In this document: positions 23,700 through 37,235 of the stretch, piece by piece
How the letters are laid out: each line of letters starts with the position of its first letter
How positions within the stretch are numbered: the stretch's first letter is position 1
Assembly (NCBI GenBank): GCA_014529385.2
Contig: CM043952.1
Span: 154,515,557-154,579,556, forward strand
DNA length: 64,000 nucleotides
From: Adiantum capillus-veneris
Taxonomy: Eukaryota; Streptophyta; Polypodiopsida; Polypodiales; Pteridaceae
Direction of reading: 5' to 3'
Made by a program: the position numbers and the translations under genes
The notes under the pieces: generated by a model
The model's database searches: none
What the model saw: only the letters and a program-made list of their open reading frames with translations
Told to the model about the DNA's origin: nothing

Positions 23700-24925
23700 A
23701 AATATGTTGAGATTTTATAATATTAATATACATCAAACAAGGAAGAGCTTCTGACTGGACCGGATTACAACAAGATTGGTGTTTTCTTGTTGAAAATGAA
23801 GGATTTTTTATTCGGCCCCAGAATAGGAGCTTCCGTTGTCGGAATGTCTTCATATTTGGTGTGCAGAGACATTGTACTATGTATATACATTAGTATCCAC
23901 CAAACATGTTAAGAACTTATGAATCGATCAATTTAATCAAGAATTAGCATTTTTCAACGAAAACAACGTTTTTTTATTTCGGACATAAATTTAAAGATTC
24001 TTTAGTCTGAATGGCTTCATATTTGATGTGTTGAGATTTTATAATATGTATATACATCAGCACACATCAAACAAGAACGAGATTTTGACTAGACCCTCTT
24101 ACGACAAGATTGGCGTTTTTCGACGAAAACAATGGATTTTTGATTCGGCCCCAAAACACGAGCTTCAGGTGTCCGAGTGGCTTCATATTTGTGTGCAAAG
24201 ACATTATACTATGTATATTCATGGGTATCCACCAAGCATGGTAAAATGTTATGACTCATCAATTTACTCAAGAGTTTGCGTTTTTCAGAGAAGACTATGT
24301 TTTTTGGTTTCGAGCATAAATTTGAAGATTCTTAATTCCAAATGGCTTTTTATTTGGTGTGTTGAGACATTGTACTATGTATATACATCAGTATACATCA
24401 AACAAGAAAGAGATTTTGACTAGACCCTCTTACAACAAGATAGGCGTTTTTTGACAAAAACGACGGATTATTGATTTGACCCCAAAACAAGAGATTCAAG
24501 TGTCCGAATAGCTTCATATTTGGTGTGCATAGACATTGTACTATGTATATACATCAATATTTACCAAACATGTAAAAAACTTATGACTCGGATCAATTTA
24601 CTCACGAGTTGGCGTTTTTAAGAGCAAACTATGTTTTTTGGTTTCGATCATAAATTTGAAGATTTTTAAGTCCGAACGGCTTCATATTTGGTGTGTTGAG
24701 ATTTTATATTATGTATATACATTAGCACACATAAAACAAGAAAGAGCTTTTGACTAGACTCTCTTACAACAAGATTGATGTTTTTTGACAAAAACGAATG
24801 ATTTCTGATTCGGCCCCGAAACAAGGAATTCAGGTGTCTGAATGGCTTCATAATTGGTGTGAAGAAACATTGTACTATGTATATACATCTACGTCCACCA
24901 AACATTTTAAAAACTTATGACTCAA
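23699..24925. repeat. Satellite array, about 166 bp monomers in dimers
   Basis: Anchor phrases recur alternately. GTTGAGATTTTATA (or GTTGAGACATTGTA) starts near 23,704, 24,026, 24,358 and 24,697. GTGCAGAGACATTGTACTA-like text starts near 23,860, 24,192, 24,526 and 24,860. Neighbouring monomers are about 156-168 bp apart and share TATGTATATACAT, a GCGTTTTT block and GGCTTCATATTTG. Like monomers are 322-340 bp apart. This gives about eight monomers arranged as four dimers, on either strand. The ORFs within are incidental. Confidence 0.85.
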
Positions 24926-27114
<2,189 letters not shown>

Positions 27115-28380
27115 ATGGCTATGACTATTCTCGTCAATGGCTTTCCTTCTGGCCAGTGTTTTGTTCCTCCTTTCCAAGGCCGAGGATTTCCAGGCTGGAA
27201 AGCAAAGATGTTGTTAATTCTTGAAGGCAATGAACTCTCTGATGTTGTCCTTGGAAATCATGTTTATCTGCCTCATCCTGTTGAGACGGATCATGATAAC
27301 ATGCTTATCACTGAAGGACCTATATTTGAAGATTGGAATGGTACCTATACGGATTGGCAACAATGCGATAAAGCAGCTCGTCGGTATATTCTTTCTACTC
27401 TTACTGATTGCCTTTTGCTTGATATGTATGAACTGCCTACTTTCCACGACGTATGAAAGTACCTTATTGCCAACTTTCAAAAGAAATCTGTTACAAAAAT
27501 ACTTTATTTGAGAGGGTTTCTTAACAAGTTACAATATGAAGTTGGTACTGCCATGACGGGACATATTGAATCTTTTAAATCTATTATTAATCAACTTGCT
27601 GCTGCCGGTGATCCTGTTCCACAAAAACTATTGATTACACTTCTTCTTGATACGGTGAAGGACTCCTCTTATGATAACGTTGTTACTATTCTCTCCAATA
27701 AAGATGGTTTGGATTTCGACCAAGCCTGCATGTCTTTAATTGAATACTCTCAACGTTAAGAATGCCGTAATTCTAGTCATGCCGGTGATCCTATTCCACA
27801 AAACTACTGATTACACTTCTTCTTGATACGGTGAAGGACTCCTCTTATGATAACATACTTACTACTCTCTCCAATAAAGATGGTCTGGATTTTGACCAAG
27901 CCTGCATGTCTTTAATTGAATACTCTCAACGTCAAGAATGTCGTAATGCTAGTCATGATACAACTATGATTTACAAGAGGAGATTGAGTCACAACAGATG
28001 GAATATGCTTTTTATGCTCGAAGGCGTCCATTTCAACGAGGAAACCGCAAAGGTGGCAGTCGTGGTAATGTTTTCTCTCCTCTCAAATTTCCCAATAAGA
28101 AATGTTCTTATTGCAACAGAAATGGTCATACTGAAGATGATTGTTGGGCACGTCAATATGCTGAAGAACACAATATTACCACGAAACAACCACGTTTATC
28201 TAGGGACTCTTCTTCTTCTTCTTCTTCTTGTGAATATTGTGGAGGATCTAATCATCCCACTCATATGTGCTATAAGCGTCGATTAGACATAGATCGTAAT
28301 AGAGCACGTGCTACTGAATATCAAAACAATATTGTACCAAAAACAAGCTGCGTCCTATGTTCAGTTGCTCCAGACAAAAT
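27115..28380 (+). pseudogene. copia gag with tandem duplication
   Basis: It starts MAMTILVNGFPSGQ at 27,115 and contains a gag domain of the copia (UBN2-like) kind (GWKAKMLLILEGNEL, SFKSIINQLAAAGDPV, LSNKDGLDFDQACMSL). A stop at 27,454 and frameshifts interrupt it. The segment 27,604-27,780 is repeated immediately as 27,781-27,957, with a one-base loss in the second copy. After it come two CX2CX4HX4C knuckles: CSYCNRNGHTEDDC at 28,103 and CEYCGGSNHPTHMC at 28,229, separated by a Ser run. Zinc knuckles bind the element RNA during packaging. Confidence 0.8.
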
Positions 28381-28950
28381 ACTTCATGTACGTGATGGAT
28401 CACTTTTTATTGTCGATTCTGGTGCTACAGGAACTATGAAATATCAGTCTAAGTGGCTCCATAACTATCATCCACTACCAGTTCAACGTGTTGTTTATCT
28501 TACTGATGATACTACTTGTCAAGTAAAGGGTATTGGACACTTATATCTTGGTACCTTATCTTCTTCCACTCGAATTTTGCGAGGAGTATTACATGTACCA
28601 GATCTTCAACGTAATCTTCTTTCAGTTGCTAGACTTGTTGATCTTGGTCTGTTTGTTGGATTTGATCATACCAAATGCCGAATTGAGAACAGACTATAGC
28701 CAGTGCTCCTCAAAACGGTAATTTGTTTGAAAACTCTCTCAATGATGCTATAGCAAATGTTGTCACTGCTCCAGGTGATCATGATTGCAAAGTATGGCAT
28801 CACCATTTTGTTCATGCTGATTTCTAAAAACTCCTTGATCTTGTTCATGGCCTGGATCTTAAAGCCCATCCCCATATGGGAATTTGTGAGTTTTGTGCTC
28901 TTGAGAAACACAATCGTAAACCCTTTCCTCTTTCAAATACAACTCATTCT
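28381..28950 (+). pseudogene. copia protease and pre-integrase domain
   Basis: Continuing the frame that began at 27,998, FIVDSGATGTM near 28,408-28,440 is the aspartic protease active site, followed by VLHVPDLQRNLLSVARL, the usual copia segment. A stop at 28,697 separates the next frame, where KVWHHHFVHADF is a degraded pre-integrase motif, with a stop just after. GICEFCALEKHNRKPF (near 28,877-28,925) supplies its cysteine pair. The protease triplet itself is intact, but no single frame runs through. Confidence 0.8.
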
Positions 28951-29640
28951 CGTGACATATTGGATCTTGTTCATACTGATATATGTGGACCTCTACCTTC
29001 TTCAAGATCACAATATTTCTACTTCATTACTTTCATTTTGATGATTTCTTACAATATACGACTGTATTTCTACGTAGACAAAAATTTGAGGCCTTATCAA
29101 TTTTCAAACAATTCCACAAGGCTGTGGAACTTCAAACCGGCCGTCGCCTTAAGAAGCTTCGTAGTGACAATGGAGGCGAATATGTTTCTCGAGAGTTTGT
29201 GAGTTACTGTGCTGACAATGGAATTCATCATGAACACACTATTCCATATTCACCTCAACAGAATGGTGTTGCTGAACGAAAGAATCGCACTATTCTCAAT
29301 GCTGTAAGATGTATGCTGATTCATTCTGGTTTATCTTGTGTTTTCTAAGCTAAAGCTACTTTGACAGCATTATTTATTCAGAATCATCTTCCTACTACTG
29401 CACCCTCTGGTAAGATACTCTCACATCATGGACATGTGACATTCCTTCTGTATCTCATTTTCGAACCTTTGGATGCATTGCTTATATTCATATTCCCAAA
29501 GAAACACAAACAAAACCTGATGCTCCTGGTCTTAAAAGTTATTTTTATTGGATATTCTGACACTTCCAAAGGTTACAAACTCTATGACCCTTCCTCCAAG
29601 AAAGTAATTGTGAATCGTGATGCCACTTTTAACGAACAAC
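28951..29640 (+). pseudogene. copia integrase
   Basis: ILDLVHTDICGPLPS (28,960 onward) carries the first catalytic Asp. RSDNGGEYVSREFVSYC near 29,161-29,210 carries the second Asp, and PYSPQQNGVAERKNRTI near 29,245-29,295 the Glu, completing D,D-35-E. A frameshift lies between the first and second Asp (about 29,040) and a stop at 29,346 (SCVF then stop). The C-terminal part resumes in the frame from 29,361 (IGYSDTSKGYKLYDP). Confidence 0.85.
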
Positions 29641-30700
29641 TTATGGGAGGCTCATGGTCCATGGATGATTTTGATGATATTAAATCATTGCTTCAGGCTT
29701 TTCCATTTCTTTCAAATGATAAAACTCTTCCTATAGAACAACTTTCCCCTTCACAACTATCCATTCCGAAAGTTGCCAATGATGATATTGATATTTTTGT
29801 TGATCTGCCTATTGATTTTGAACATGACTCATGTCATGTTTATGATGACGATAATGTTGATAATGCTTTTTCTACTTCTGAAGATCGTGTTACTTATGAT
29901 GAAGCTATCTCTTCACCACAAAAGGATCAATGGCAAGAGACTATGGAAGTAGAGTACGATTCTCTTATCTCTAAAGGTACATGGATACTCACTGAACTAC
30001 CTCCTGGTCGTAGAGCTATGAAGTGTAAGTAGGTGTATAAGACAAAAGCAAAATTAGATGGATCTTTTGACAAGTTCAAGGCACGTATATATGCAAAAGG
30101 TTACTCCCAAGAAGCTGGTGTTGATTATCAAGAGACCTTTTCACCAGTTGTTCGCATTACAAGTGTTCGAGTTTTATTGGCATTTACTGTTCAATTTGAT
30201 TTAGAAGCTCATCAAATGGATGTGCAAACTACTTTTCTTAATGGTGACTTGGAAGAGGAAATATATATGGAACAACCAGAAGGGTTTGTTATTCCAGGTA
30301 AAGAGGACCTTGTTATTCAACTCCATAAGGTACTATATGGTTTCAAACAAGCTTCGCGAGCCTAATATACAAAATCTGATCTTTTTCTCACCTCTAAAGG
30401 ATTCATCTCTTGCTCTTCACAACCCAAATTATACATAAAACACCAAGGTAGCAACTTTGTGATTCTTGCTCTTTATGTGCATGATACCATCCTTGTTTCC
30501 AATGATTTGAGATTTCTTCAGCAAGTGAAAAAGTTATTGTCTTTTGCATTTGATATGTTGGATCTTGAAGAGATTCACTTGTGTCTTGGCATTCAGATCC
30601 AACGAGACCGTACAAAAGGTATTTTATTCCTTCGACAGTCAAAGTTTATTGCAGATACTATTCAAAAATTTGGAATGGAATCCGCACATTCGGCCAACAC
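29641..30700 (+). pseudogene. copia reverse transcriptase, altered active site
   Basis: The domain begins with WQETMEVEYDSLISKGTW (about 29,930), then after a stop YKTKAKLDGSFDKFKAR, QMDVQTTFLNGDLEEEIYM (first catalytic Asp) and HKVLYGFKQASRA. After another stop comes the palm box, read ALYVHDTILVSND near 30,462-30,500: the canonical Y-V-D-D is Y-V-H-D. Then LGIQIQRDRTKGILFL. Stops at 30,030 and 30,363 and the lost aspartate show it cannot be active. Confidence 0.85.
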
Positions 30701-31134
30701 ACCTTGTCTTGTGAGCTCTACGAAGAACACTTCTGACAATGGCGATCATCTGACACAAATCAACCTTCTACTAACTTGATTGGATGTCTTCAGTTTGTTG
30801 GCATGAATACTCGTCCTGATATTATTTTTGTTGCTAATTATCTTGGACAACACCTTGCACGTCCTTCTCTTAAGAATTGGTTTGCAGCAAAGCGTGCATT
30901 GAAATACTTGAAAGGCACTATAGATTTTGGTTTGGTTTATCATCGACAACTCACATCGGATTTCATGCAATTTATTTCTCTTTTGGGTTACACAGATGCA
31001 GACTGGGCAAGCTCACATTTATCTATGCAATCTACTAGTGGAAATTTCTTCTTTATAAATGGTTGTCTTGTTTCTTAGACCAACAAGAAACAACACTGTG
31101 TTGCAGTTTCTACAATTGAGTGAGAATATGTTGC
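30701..31134 (+). pseudogene. copia RNase H, N-terminal part
   Basis: IGCLQFVGMNTRPDIIF, then LKYLKGTIDFGLVY and GYTDADWA (30,990-31,015; the DADWA is a catalytic Asp motif), SMQSTSGNFFFINGCLVS, stop, TNKKQHCVAVSTIE, stop, EYVA. The frame is cut at 31,134 by the family B insertion and continues at 51,709. Confidence 0.85.
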
Positions 31135-32096
31135 TGTTGGACGGGACGGACTCACACACCCATGAAGTGCATGCAAACACTACCTAGATCAACATAATGT
31201 CAATCGAGGACACAAATGACACGATAGGCACACGAAGGAAATCTCTTAAGCTTGTCAGGCTGAGACCATCCTACACATACAACACTCAGGAAGGCCAACT
31301 AAACCACAATCAAGAACCTCACTGCTCTCAACTACACCACCTAGCCACATACACACATACGAAAGGTAACTCACCTAATCATGCCAGATTCGTACGAAAC
31401 TTAAGGAACACCATCCCCTCACTAGGATACACCTGTCCCTAAGCTTCTATTCTCAAACCCCTCACTCTAAACCCATTTGCGGAAAACGCGTAGGATGACA
31501 GAGCTGAATTTCGAAAGTGCCCGAAACTGAAATTTATGAGTACCTATGCATAGCTTATGTCGCCACGATTCTATAGACTACTAGCACGCAGAAAACAGAC
31601 ATCGTTTGATACACTTACGGCCACAAATAGCTCGTAGATGCGTCAGCCTGTGCGCTTCGTCTCGCGTGGAATGCTTGGCGTTGTCGCGTAGCTCTCCTCG
31701 AGCCTACCGCAATGGTGCAGTCGGATCTCCAATGTGTTGAGCGAGCCGGGCGTAGCGGGAGGATGAAGCTCACACTCACTCTCTTTCTCTCTCACACACA
31801 GTAGACGGTAGCGCTAAGTTTGATTATGATTAAAAGTCTCCCTCCTTTTACAAAATGACCTAGGTACCTTATATACTAAGGCTACCTTAGGTTTAACCAA
31901 AAATGGGGTTGAATGGGTCAAATGGCTTTGTATTTACAATCTGGAAGTGCCATTGCACCCCGGCTTCTGAAACTAGAATAACTACTCATTACAAATGACG
32001 TTTATAGCCATAATCCGCAGCATTTAATAACTCGCAAAAGATAAGACTTTGGTACGAAACTTGAGTTATGCTGTGTTGTTGACCCAGCGGTCAACA
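31135..32096 (-). repeat. Family B LTR1 (left outer LTR)
   Basis: Termini TGTTGGACGGG...GGTCAACA on the plus strand. A minus-strand TATATAAGG lies at 31,868-31,876. Very similar to the other two copies; it carries the CTCCCTCC segment near 31,838 that LTR2 lacks. Immediately left is the target duplication GTTGC. Confidence 0.92.
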
Positions 32097-32110
32097 TTCC
32101 CCCCTTCCGC
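32097..32110 (-). promoter_or_regulatory. Polypurine tract beside LTR1
   Basis: Minus strand CGCGGAAGGGGGGAA abuts TGTTGACC. A perfect 8 bp inverted repeat (TCATGTCG / CGACATGA, loop TCCC) lies at 32,113-32,132. Confidence 0.8.
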
Positions 32111-32188
32111 GTTCATGTCGTCCCCGACATGACCTGATTGTCGATGGCGATGTGGTCTTTGCTGTCGCTTTGTTGTTGGAAAGAAAGT

Positions 32189-32705
32189 TTAGACTATAGC
32201 CTTTGCAGTAGCTTGTCTTGTTCGTCCTATCCGATGTACATAGTCTTCACATGATTGAGGAAAATCATAATTGATGACGAACTTTATGTCTTTCACATCC
32301 ACGCTCCGAGCTGCAGCATTTGTTTCTGTCATTATAGGTCTACTGCCAGATCTAAATTCAAAAAGAACCCAATGTCGTTCAACTTGACTCTTATCATCAT
32401 GGATAGAGAAAGCTCCATCCATCACTTGCTCCAGCAAATCTATCAATTCGAAGTATTTGTGATTTTCAGAAACAACTTCTACAATCTGTAGAATTGAGTG
32501 ATTGGCTTTCTGATCTTGTGAGCCAATGAAAACTTTGTAAGGATTTTGTAGAAATTGTATGGCTAAACCCTTAACTTCTTTAGGCCAAGTTGCACTCCAA
32601 TGCAAAGTCTGTCTGTCAGGCCGAATCCAGGACTTAATTATTCCAATTTTAGGTTTAAAACCCTACCGAGCATTCGATGGGCATTATCAAGGACAAGCTT
32701 TTGAG
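32189..32705 (-). pseudogene. Captured DEAD-box RNA helicase fragment (copy 1)
   Basis: The minus strand encodes the second half of a DDX5/DBP2-type DEAD-box helicase. LVLDNAHRML near 32,698-32,670 is motif II with DEAD changed to D-N-A-H; a frameshift follows. IRPDRQTLHWSATWPKEVKG (about 32,620-32,565) has motif III (SAT), then YKVFIGSQDQKANHSILQ and LLEQVMDGAFSIHDDKSQVE. Then [20 protein letters not shown] (motif V, RGLD changed to RSVD) and [13 protein letters not shown] (motif VI). About 28 residues normally present between MDG and SIH (motif IV region) are missing in frame, as in copies 2 and 3. The stretch contains no intron-like interruption, suggesting capture from spliced RNA. Role in the element unknown. 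Confidence 0.88.
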
Positions 32706-33004
32706 ATCCTTTGATTGCCCTTAGGTCTGCTCTTTGTCATTGAGGACTTATTTGTTCCTGTGCAATCATGTTGTTAGTGTTGTCTGCAGCTTTGTCATTG
32801 TAGGCCATTCTTCGACTCGCCATTGAGGAGAAGTATGCTATGATCTGAAATTGGTGCTCCAATTCATTTGTCAATTGATTTGAGTAGCATTTCCTTATTG
32901 TTGATGTAGAAGGAATATGTACAAGAGGATGGTGATAGGTGTCTTTAGATTAGGGTCTAAAACTTGGATGACCAAAGGGAAAAAATCCCCGGCAGCGGCG
33001 CCAA
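32706..33004 (-). other. Residual family B 3' region and PBS of the collapsed unit
   Basis: Matches about 34,500-34,790 of the larger unit, then jumps from GACCAAAGGGAAAAAA directly to the tRNA-Asp-type PBS (TCCCCGGCAGCGGCGCCA, 32,986-33,003). Everything between the 3' region and the PBS (leader, gag, protease, tail) has been deleted from this unit. No coding sequence. Confidence 0.75.
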
Positions 33005-33960
33005 TGTTGGACGGGAGAGACTCACACACCCATGAAGTGCATGCAAACACTACCTAGATCAACATAATGTCAATCGAGGACACAGATGACACGATAGGCA
33101 CACAGAGGAAATCTCTTAAGCTTGTCAGGCTGAGACCATCCTTCACATACAACACTCAGGAAGGCCAACTAAACCACAATCAAGAACCTCACTGCTCTCA
33201 TCTACACCACCTAGCCACATACACACATACGAAAGGTAACTCACCTAATCATGCAAGATTCATACGAAACTTAAGGAACACCATCCCCTCACTAGGATAC
33301 ACCTGTCCCTAAGCTTCTACACTCAAAACCCTCACTCTAAACCCGTCTGCAGAAAACGCGTAGGATGACAGAGCTGAATTTTGAAAGTGCCCGAAACTGA
33401 AATTTATGAGTACCTATGCGTAGCTTATGTCGCCACGATTCTATAGACTACTAGCACACAGAAAACAGACATCGTTTGATACACTTACAGCCACAAATAG
33501 CTCGTAGATGCGTCGGCGTGTGCGCTTCGTCTTGCATGGAATGCTTGGCGTTGTCGCGTAGCTCTCCTCGAGCCTACCGTAATGGTGCAGTCGGATCTGC
33601 AATGTGTTGAGCGAGCCGGGTGTAGTGGGAGGATGAAGCTCACACTCACTCTCTTTCTCTCTCACACACAGTAGACGACAGTGCTAAGTTTGATTATGAT
33701 TAAAAGTTCTTTTACAAAATGACCTAGGTACCTTATATACTAAGGCTACCTTAGGTTTAACCAAAAATGGGGTTGAAAGGGTCAAATGGCTTTGTATTTA
33801 CAATCTGGAAGTGCCATTGCACCCCGACTTCTGAAACTAGAATAACTACTCATTACAAATGACGTTTATATCCATAATCCGCAACATTTCATAACTTGCA
33901 AAAGATAATACTTTGGTACGAAACTTGAGTTATGTTGTGTTGTTGATCCAGCGGACAACA
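33005..33960 (-). repeat. Family B LTR2 (middle LTR)
   Basis: Same termini as LTR1 (TGTTGGACGGG...GGACAACA). A short deletion near 33,709 removes the CTCCCTCC text present in LTR1 and LTR3. TATA motif at 33,731-33,739 (minus strand). It is preceded by a PBS (32,987-33,003) and followed by a PPT (33,961-33,974), so it serves both as 5' LTR of the collapsed unit and 3' LTR of the large unit. Confidence 0.92.
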
Positions 33961-33974
33961 TTCCCCCCTTCCGC
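33961..33974 (-). promoter_or_regulatory. Polypurine tract beside LTR2
   Basis: Minus strand CGGAAGGGGGGAA next to the LTR, with the same TCATGTCG/CGACATGA hairpin at 33,977-33,996. Confidence 0.8.
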
Positions 33975-34052
33975 GTTCATGTCGTCCCCGACATGACCTG
34001 ATTGTCGATGGCGATGTGGTCTTTGCTGTCGCTTTGTTGTTGGAAAGAAAGT

Positions 34053-34445
34053 TTAGACTATAGCCTTTGCAGTAGCTTGTCTTGTTCGTCCAATCCGATG
34101 TACATAGTCTTCACATGATTGAGGAAAATTATAATTGATGACGAACTTTATGTCTTTCACATCCACGCTCCGAGCTGCAGCATCTGTTTCTCTCATTATA
34201 GGTCTACTGCCAGATCTAAATTCAAAAAGAATCCAATGTCATTTAACTTGACTCTTATCATCATGGATAGAGAAAGCTACATCCATCACTTGCTCCAGCA
34301 AATCTATGAATTCGGAGTATTTGTGATTCTCAGAAAAAACTTCTACAATCTGTAGAATTGAGTGATTGGCTTTCTGATCTTGTGAGGCAATGACAACTTT
34401 GTATGATTTATGTTGTGATGTTGACCCAGCGGTCAACCACAACAA
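34053..34445 (-). pseudogene. Captured DEAD-box helicase fragment (copy 2, shorter)
   Basis: The minus strand reads YKVVIASQDQKANHSILQ, then LLEQVMDVAFSIHDDKSQVK and a stop, then downstream text matching motifs V and VI ([28 protein letters not shown]). It has the same internal gap after VMD as copy 1, so the deletion predates duplication. The motif II and III part is absent: the sequence diverges upstream at about 34,400 into unrelated text (TTGATGTTGTGATG region). An in-frame stop separates the two halves. Confidence 0.85.
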
Positions 34446-36034
34446 GAACTATGATCCATTAGAGCGGACGTCTATCATCGTAACCATTCATCTTTTGAGA
34501 TCCTCCGATTTCTTTTATGTTTGCTCTTCTTCATTGGGGACTTCTTTGTTCCTGTGCAATCATGTTGTTAGTTTTGAATGCAGCTTTGTCATTGTAGGCC
34601 ATTCTTCGACTCGCCATTGAGGAGAAGTATGCTATGATCTGAAATTGGTGCTCCAATTCATTTGTCAATTGATTTGAGTAACATTTCCTTATTGTTGATG
34701 TAGAAGGAATATGTACAAGAGGATGGTGATAGGTGTCTTTAGATTAGGGTCTAAAACCTGGATGACCAAAGGGAAAAAACCCGGTGGGAAAAAAATGCCT
34801 TTGGTATACGCTCTTTTTGGAGTTGAGCAATTGAACGTGAAGTACATGTTCATGAAAGGTGAGTGCTTGGGTGAAACACGGAAAGAGTGCCTGATGCAAG
34901 TGCCAATTATGCGACACTCTATATGCCTATGAGAAATTTGTCAACAAAAGCATGCAATGTGAAAGAAGGAGATGATGGGCGTTCGAGGAATAAATGTAGC
35001 ACATGTGACATCAAAAGATGTTTCAATAGCTTCCACCATTCCAAGAAGGGTTTTTGATGTAGAAGTTTCTCCACTCGTATCTCACAGTGCTCAGTACGTG
35101 AGTGTCTTTTGGACCTTCTCCTTCACTTCACCAGACGTAAGTACTTAGACTTCGACTCTTTTGCCTACTTATACCAGCATGAGCGACACAACATAAATAT
35201 GCTCAACTCTTCCAGCTTGAGCAGTACCTAGAATAGCTAAGACGCTTAGAACACAGAGAATATTACTTGAAGCTTTGGGACTAACACCTCACTCATTTTG
35301 TGGCTTAGCTCGACTCTGACTTGTATGACTTGTCGGTTGCATGTTGACACTGCTTTGTGACAAGTTCTTCGGCTGTTGTAGTGGCTGCTAATACATACTT
35401 CGTGAAGTTTCATCGTTTCCTTGTACCTTCTTCTCTTTGTAGTGCTCAGGCCTCTCGTCAGTCTTTTCTTCATGTGGATTATGGATTTTTAAAAATTTTC
35501 TTAATAATAAACAAGGAAAATCTTAAAACAACTCAACAAAAGAAAAATCATTTAAATAGAAATCTAAATGCTATGTACACTATACACATGTCCCTAGGGG
35601 CTCATATATGGATTTGGTCCCCATACTTCTCTGTAACACTACTATGAGGGCATATACTCTAAATTTCGTCAAAACATTATCACAATAAAACGCAAAAATT
35701 CAATGCATCTCACAAAACATTGCCCTCTAATAGTCATAATGTTAGGTCCGCATTCAGAATGCCTCCCCCCTTCCTATTTGGAGTCACCCTTTACGACAGG
35801 GTATCGCAAAGGAATGTGTTGTGCTTGGGAAATTAAAAGTTGTGCCTATGCAGGCCTAGTAATGTAGCCCTATTATGCATACACAGTCAATGCATGGAAA
35901 AGATTTATGTTGTGCAAGATGTGGGTATAAGCAATTTGCTTATTGGCATTTGTTGGCGAGGCTTCCTGTTCTAAGCAATGTAATGGTCTTTGAAGCTCCT
36001 GTATCATTGCTTGATTGAAGCGACTTGCTCTCTT
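34446..36034 (-). other. Family B 3' region (left copy)
   Basis: Non-coding stretch between helicase fragment and tail ORF. From 34,805 rightward it matches 42,238 onward nearly base for base, and 38,900-41,450 in reverse complement. It contains a second G-rich tract (minus strand GGAAGGGGGGAGG at about 35,766-35,778) followed by the palindrome GCATTCTGAATGC. Part is shared with family A (4,625-5,290). ORFs here are not conserved as protein. Confidence 0.65.
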
Positions 36035-37194
36035 CTAACTGTACTGTAATCGTAGGAAGAATTGTAAGAATTCAAGCGACGATGCACTGACAGCAGTTTT
36101 GTTGATCTTCTTTGGGACCCATTTCTTTGCGATTATTGGCTGTTTTGTTGCCGGCTCTCGTTTGGGAACCCATACTTGCCCGTGCTTTGTTTGTGTTTGA
36201 AGAGACTTCTTTGGGATCCACCTTTTTGTTGTGTGAGTCGACAGTGGTCTTTGCTTCGGCCCTTGTACGCTTGGTTGGTGACGGGATTCAGGCTTTGAAA
36301 GTTGATACTGTGGTTGTTTTGGAATCCAAATGAATTCCTGACTTTTTTGTGCTTGAATCAACTTCTTTGGAGCCCACACCTGAGTTGTGAAAGATTGCGA
36401 CTTTGTGATATTCTTACCCATTCGTGCACGCTTTCCTTTTTTTTTTTTTTAGGTGTTGGATCTTGTGATTTGTCATTAGAGATCTTTGTCTTCTTGATCC
36501 ATATCTATTTTTGGCCGATCTGGCTTTTTGGTATCCAGATTTGTCGAGCTTTTTGGCTTTGACTTGTTGTCCTGTTCTTTTGACCTGTCATGGTTGTTGT
36601 TGAAGGGGTTGGTGATAGTGATGGCCTGAGTTGATGATAGGGTATGTCGTAAGATTCAGCACTATCGCTACTATCCTCAGCAAGGTTGACTTCTTGTACT
36701 TTCCCTTGATTTTTTGGCTGGTAGTGGAAAGTTACTGTCTGTTTGCTCGTGGGTGGTAGTTTCTTGGAGGACTTTTCTAGCCCATTGATTAGAGCATTGT
36801 TAGCTCGTTGCCTTGGTCGTATTCCTCCTAGCTGAGTCTTTGCATCCTTATTAGGAGCCCTGTATGAGGATGCTTGTGGTGGTTGTGTTTTCATTGAGGA
36901 CTTTGGAATCCACTTTTGATGCACTTTATTCGTGAAGCAATGACATTGATTCTTGGGTCGTTGATCTTCTTGAAGCTCGAAGTGTTCTACAGAGTCATAG
37001 AACTCGTCGTCTTCTTCATCTTTTGATTCTCCACATTTCTTTGTTTGCTCCTTATTTTGAGAGCTTGTTGATGTCTGGTTCTCTTCGTTTTCCTGGAGTA
37101 CACTCAGTGCAAAATAAGGAACGAGATCATAGCCATTTTCATCACAAAAATTTGTTGTGGGAGCATCCTCCACGGCGCACACGTCGAGAGTAGC
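36035..37194 (-). pseudogene. Family B protease C-terminal part and W-P-K tail (left copy)
   Basis: The minus-strand ORF 37,182-36,505 starts MCAVEDAPTTNFCDENGYDL, the region after the protease, and runs through acidic text (KDEEDDEFYDSVEHFEL), KWIPKSSMKTQ, a Pro/Gln-rich segment and QIWIPKSQIGQK. A frameshift at an expanded A/T tract (about 36,440) separates it from 36,421-36,035, which has VWAPKKL, FIWIPKQP, RWIPKKSL, VWVPKREP and KWVPKKINK. At 37,192-37,194 it ends abruptly and joins the inverted segment through a shared AGC. Same protein as 43,470-44,630. Confidence 0.75.
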
Positions 37195-37235
37195 TCCCTA
37201 GTAGCTAAGAAAATGAAAATGTTGTACCAGTTCAA

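Noticed and set aside
22890-23853. Ser/Leu/Pro and Arg/Glu repeat ORFs
   Set aside because: Direct translations of CT/GA and poly-C repeats.
24028-24905. ORFs within the satellite array
   Set aside because: Not preserved between monomers; they arise from the tandem repeat.
31197-31442. An 81-codon plus-strand ORF retained in all three family B LTRs (also 33,067-33,312 and 50,808-51,053)
   Set aside because: It is antisense to the element, and most differences among the copies change the amino acid, so there is no sign of protein-level selection; retention reflects recent duplication.
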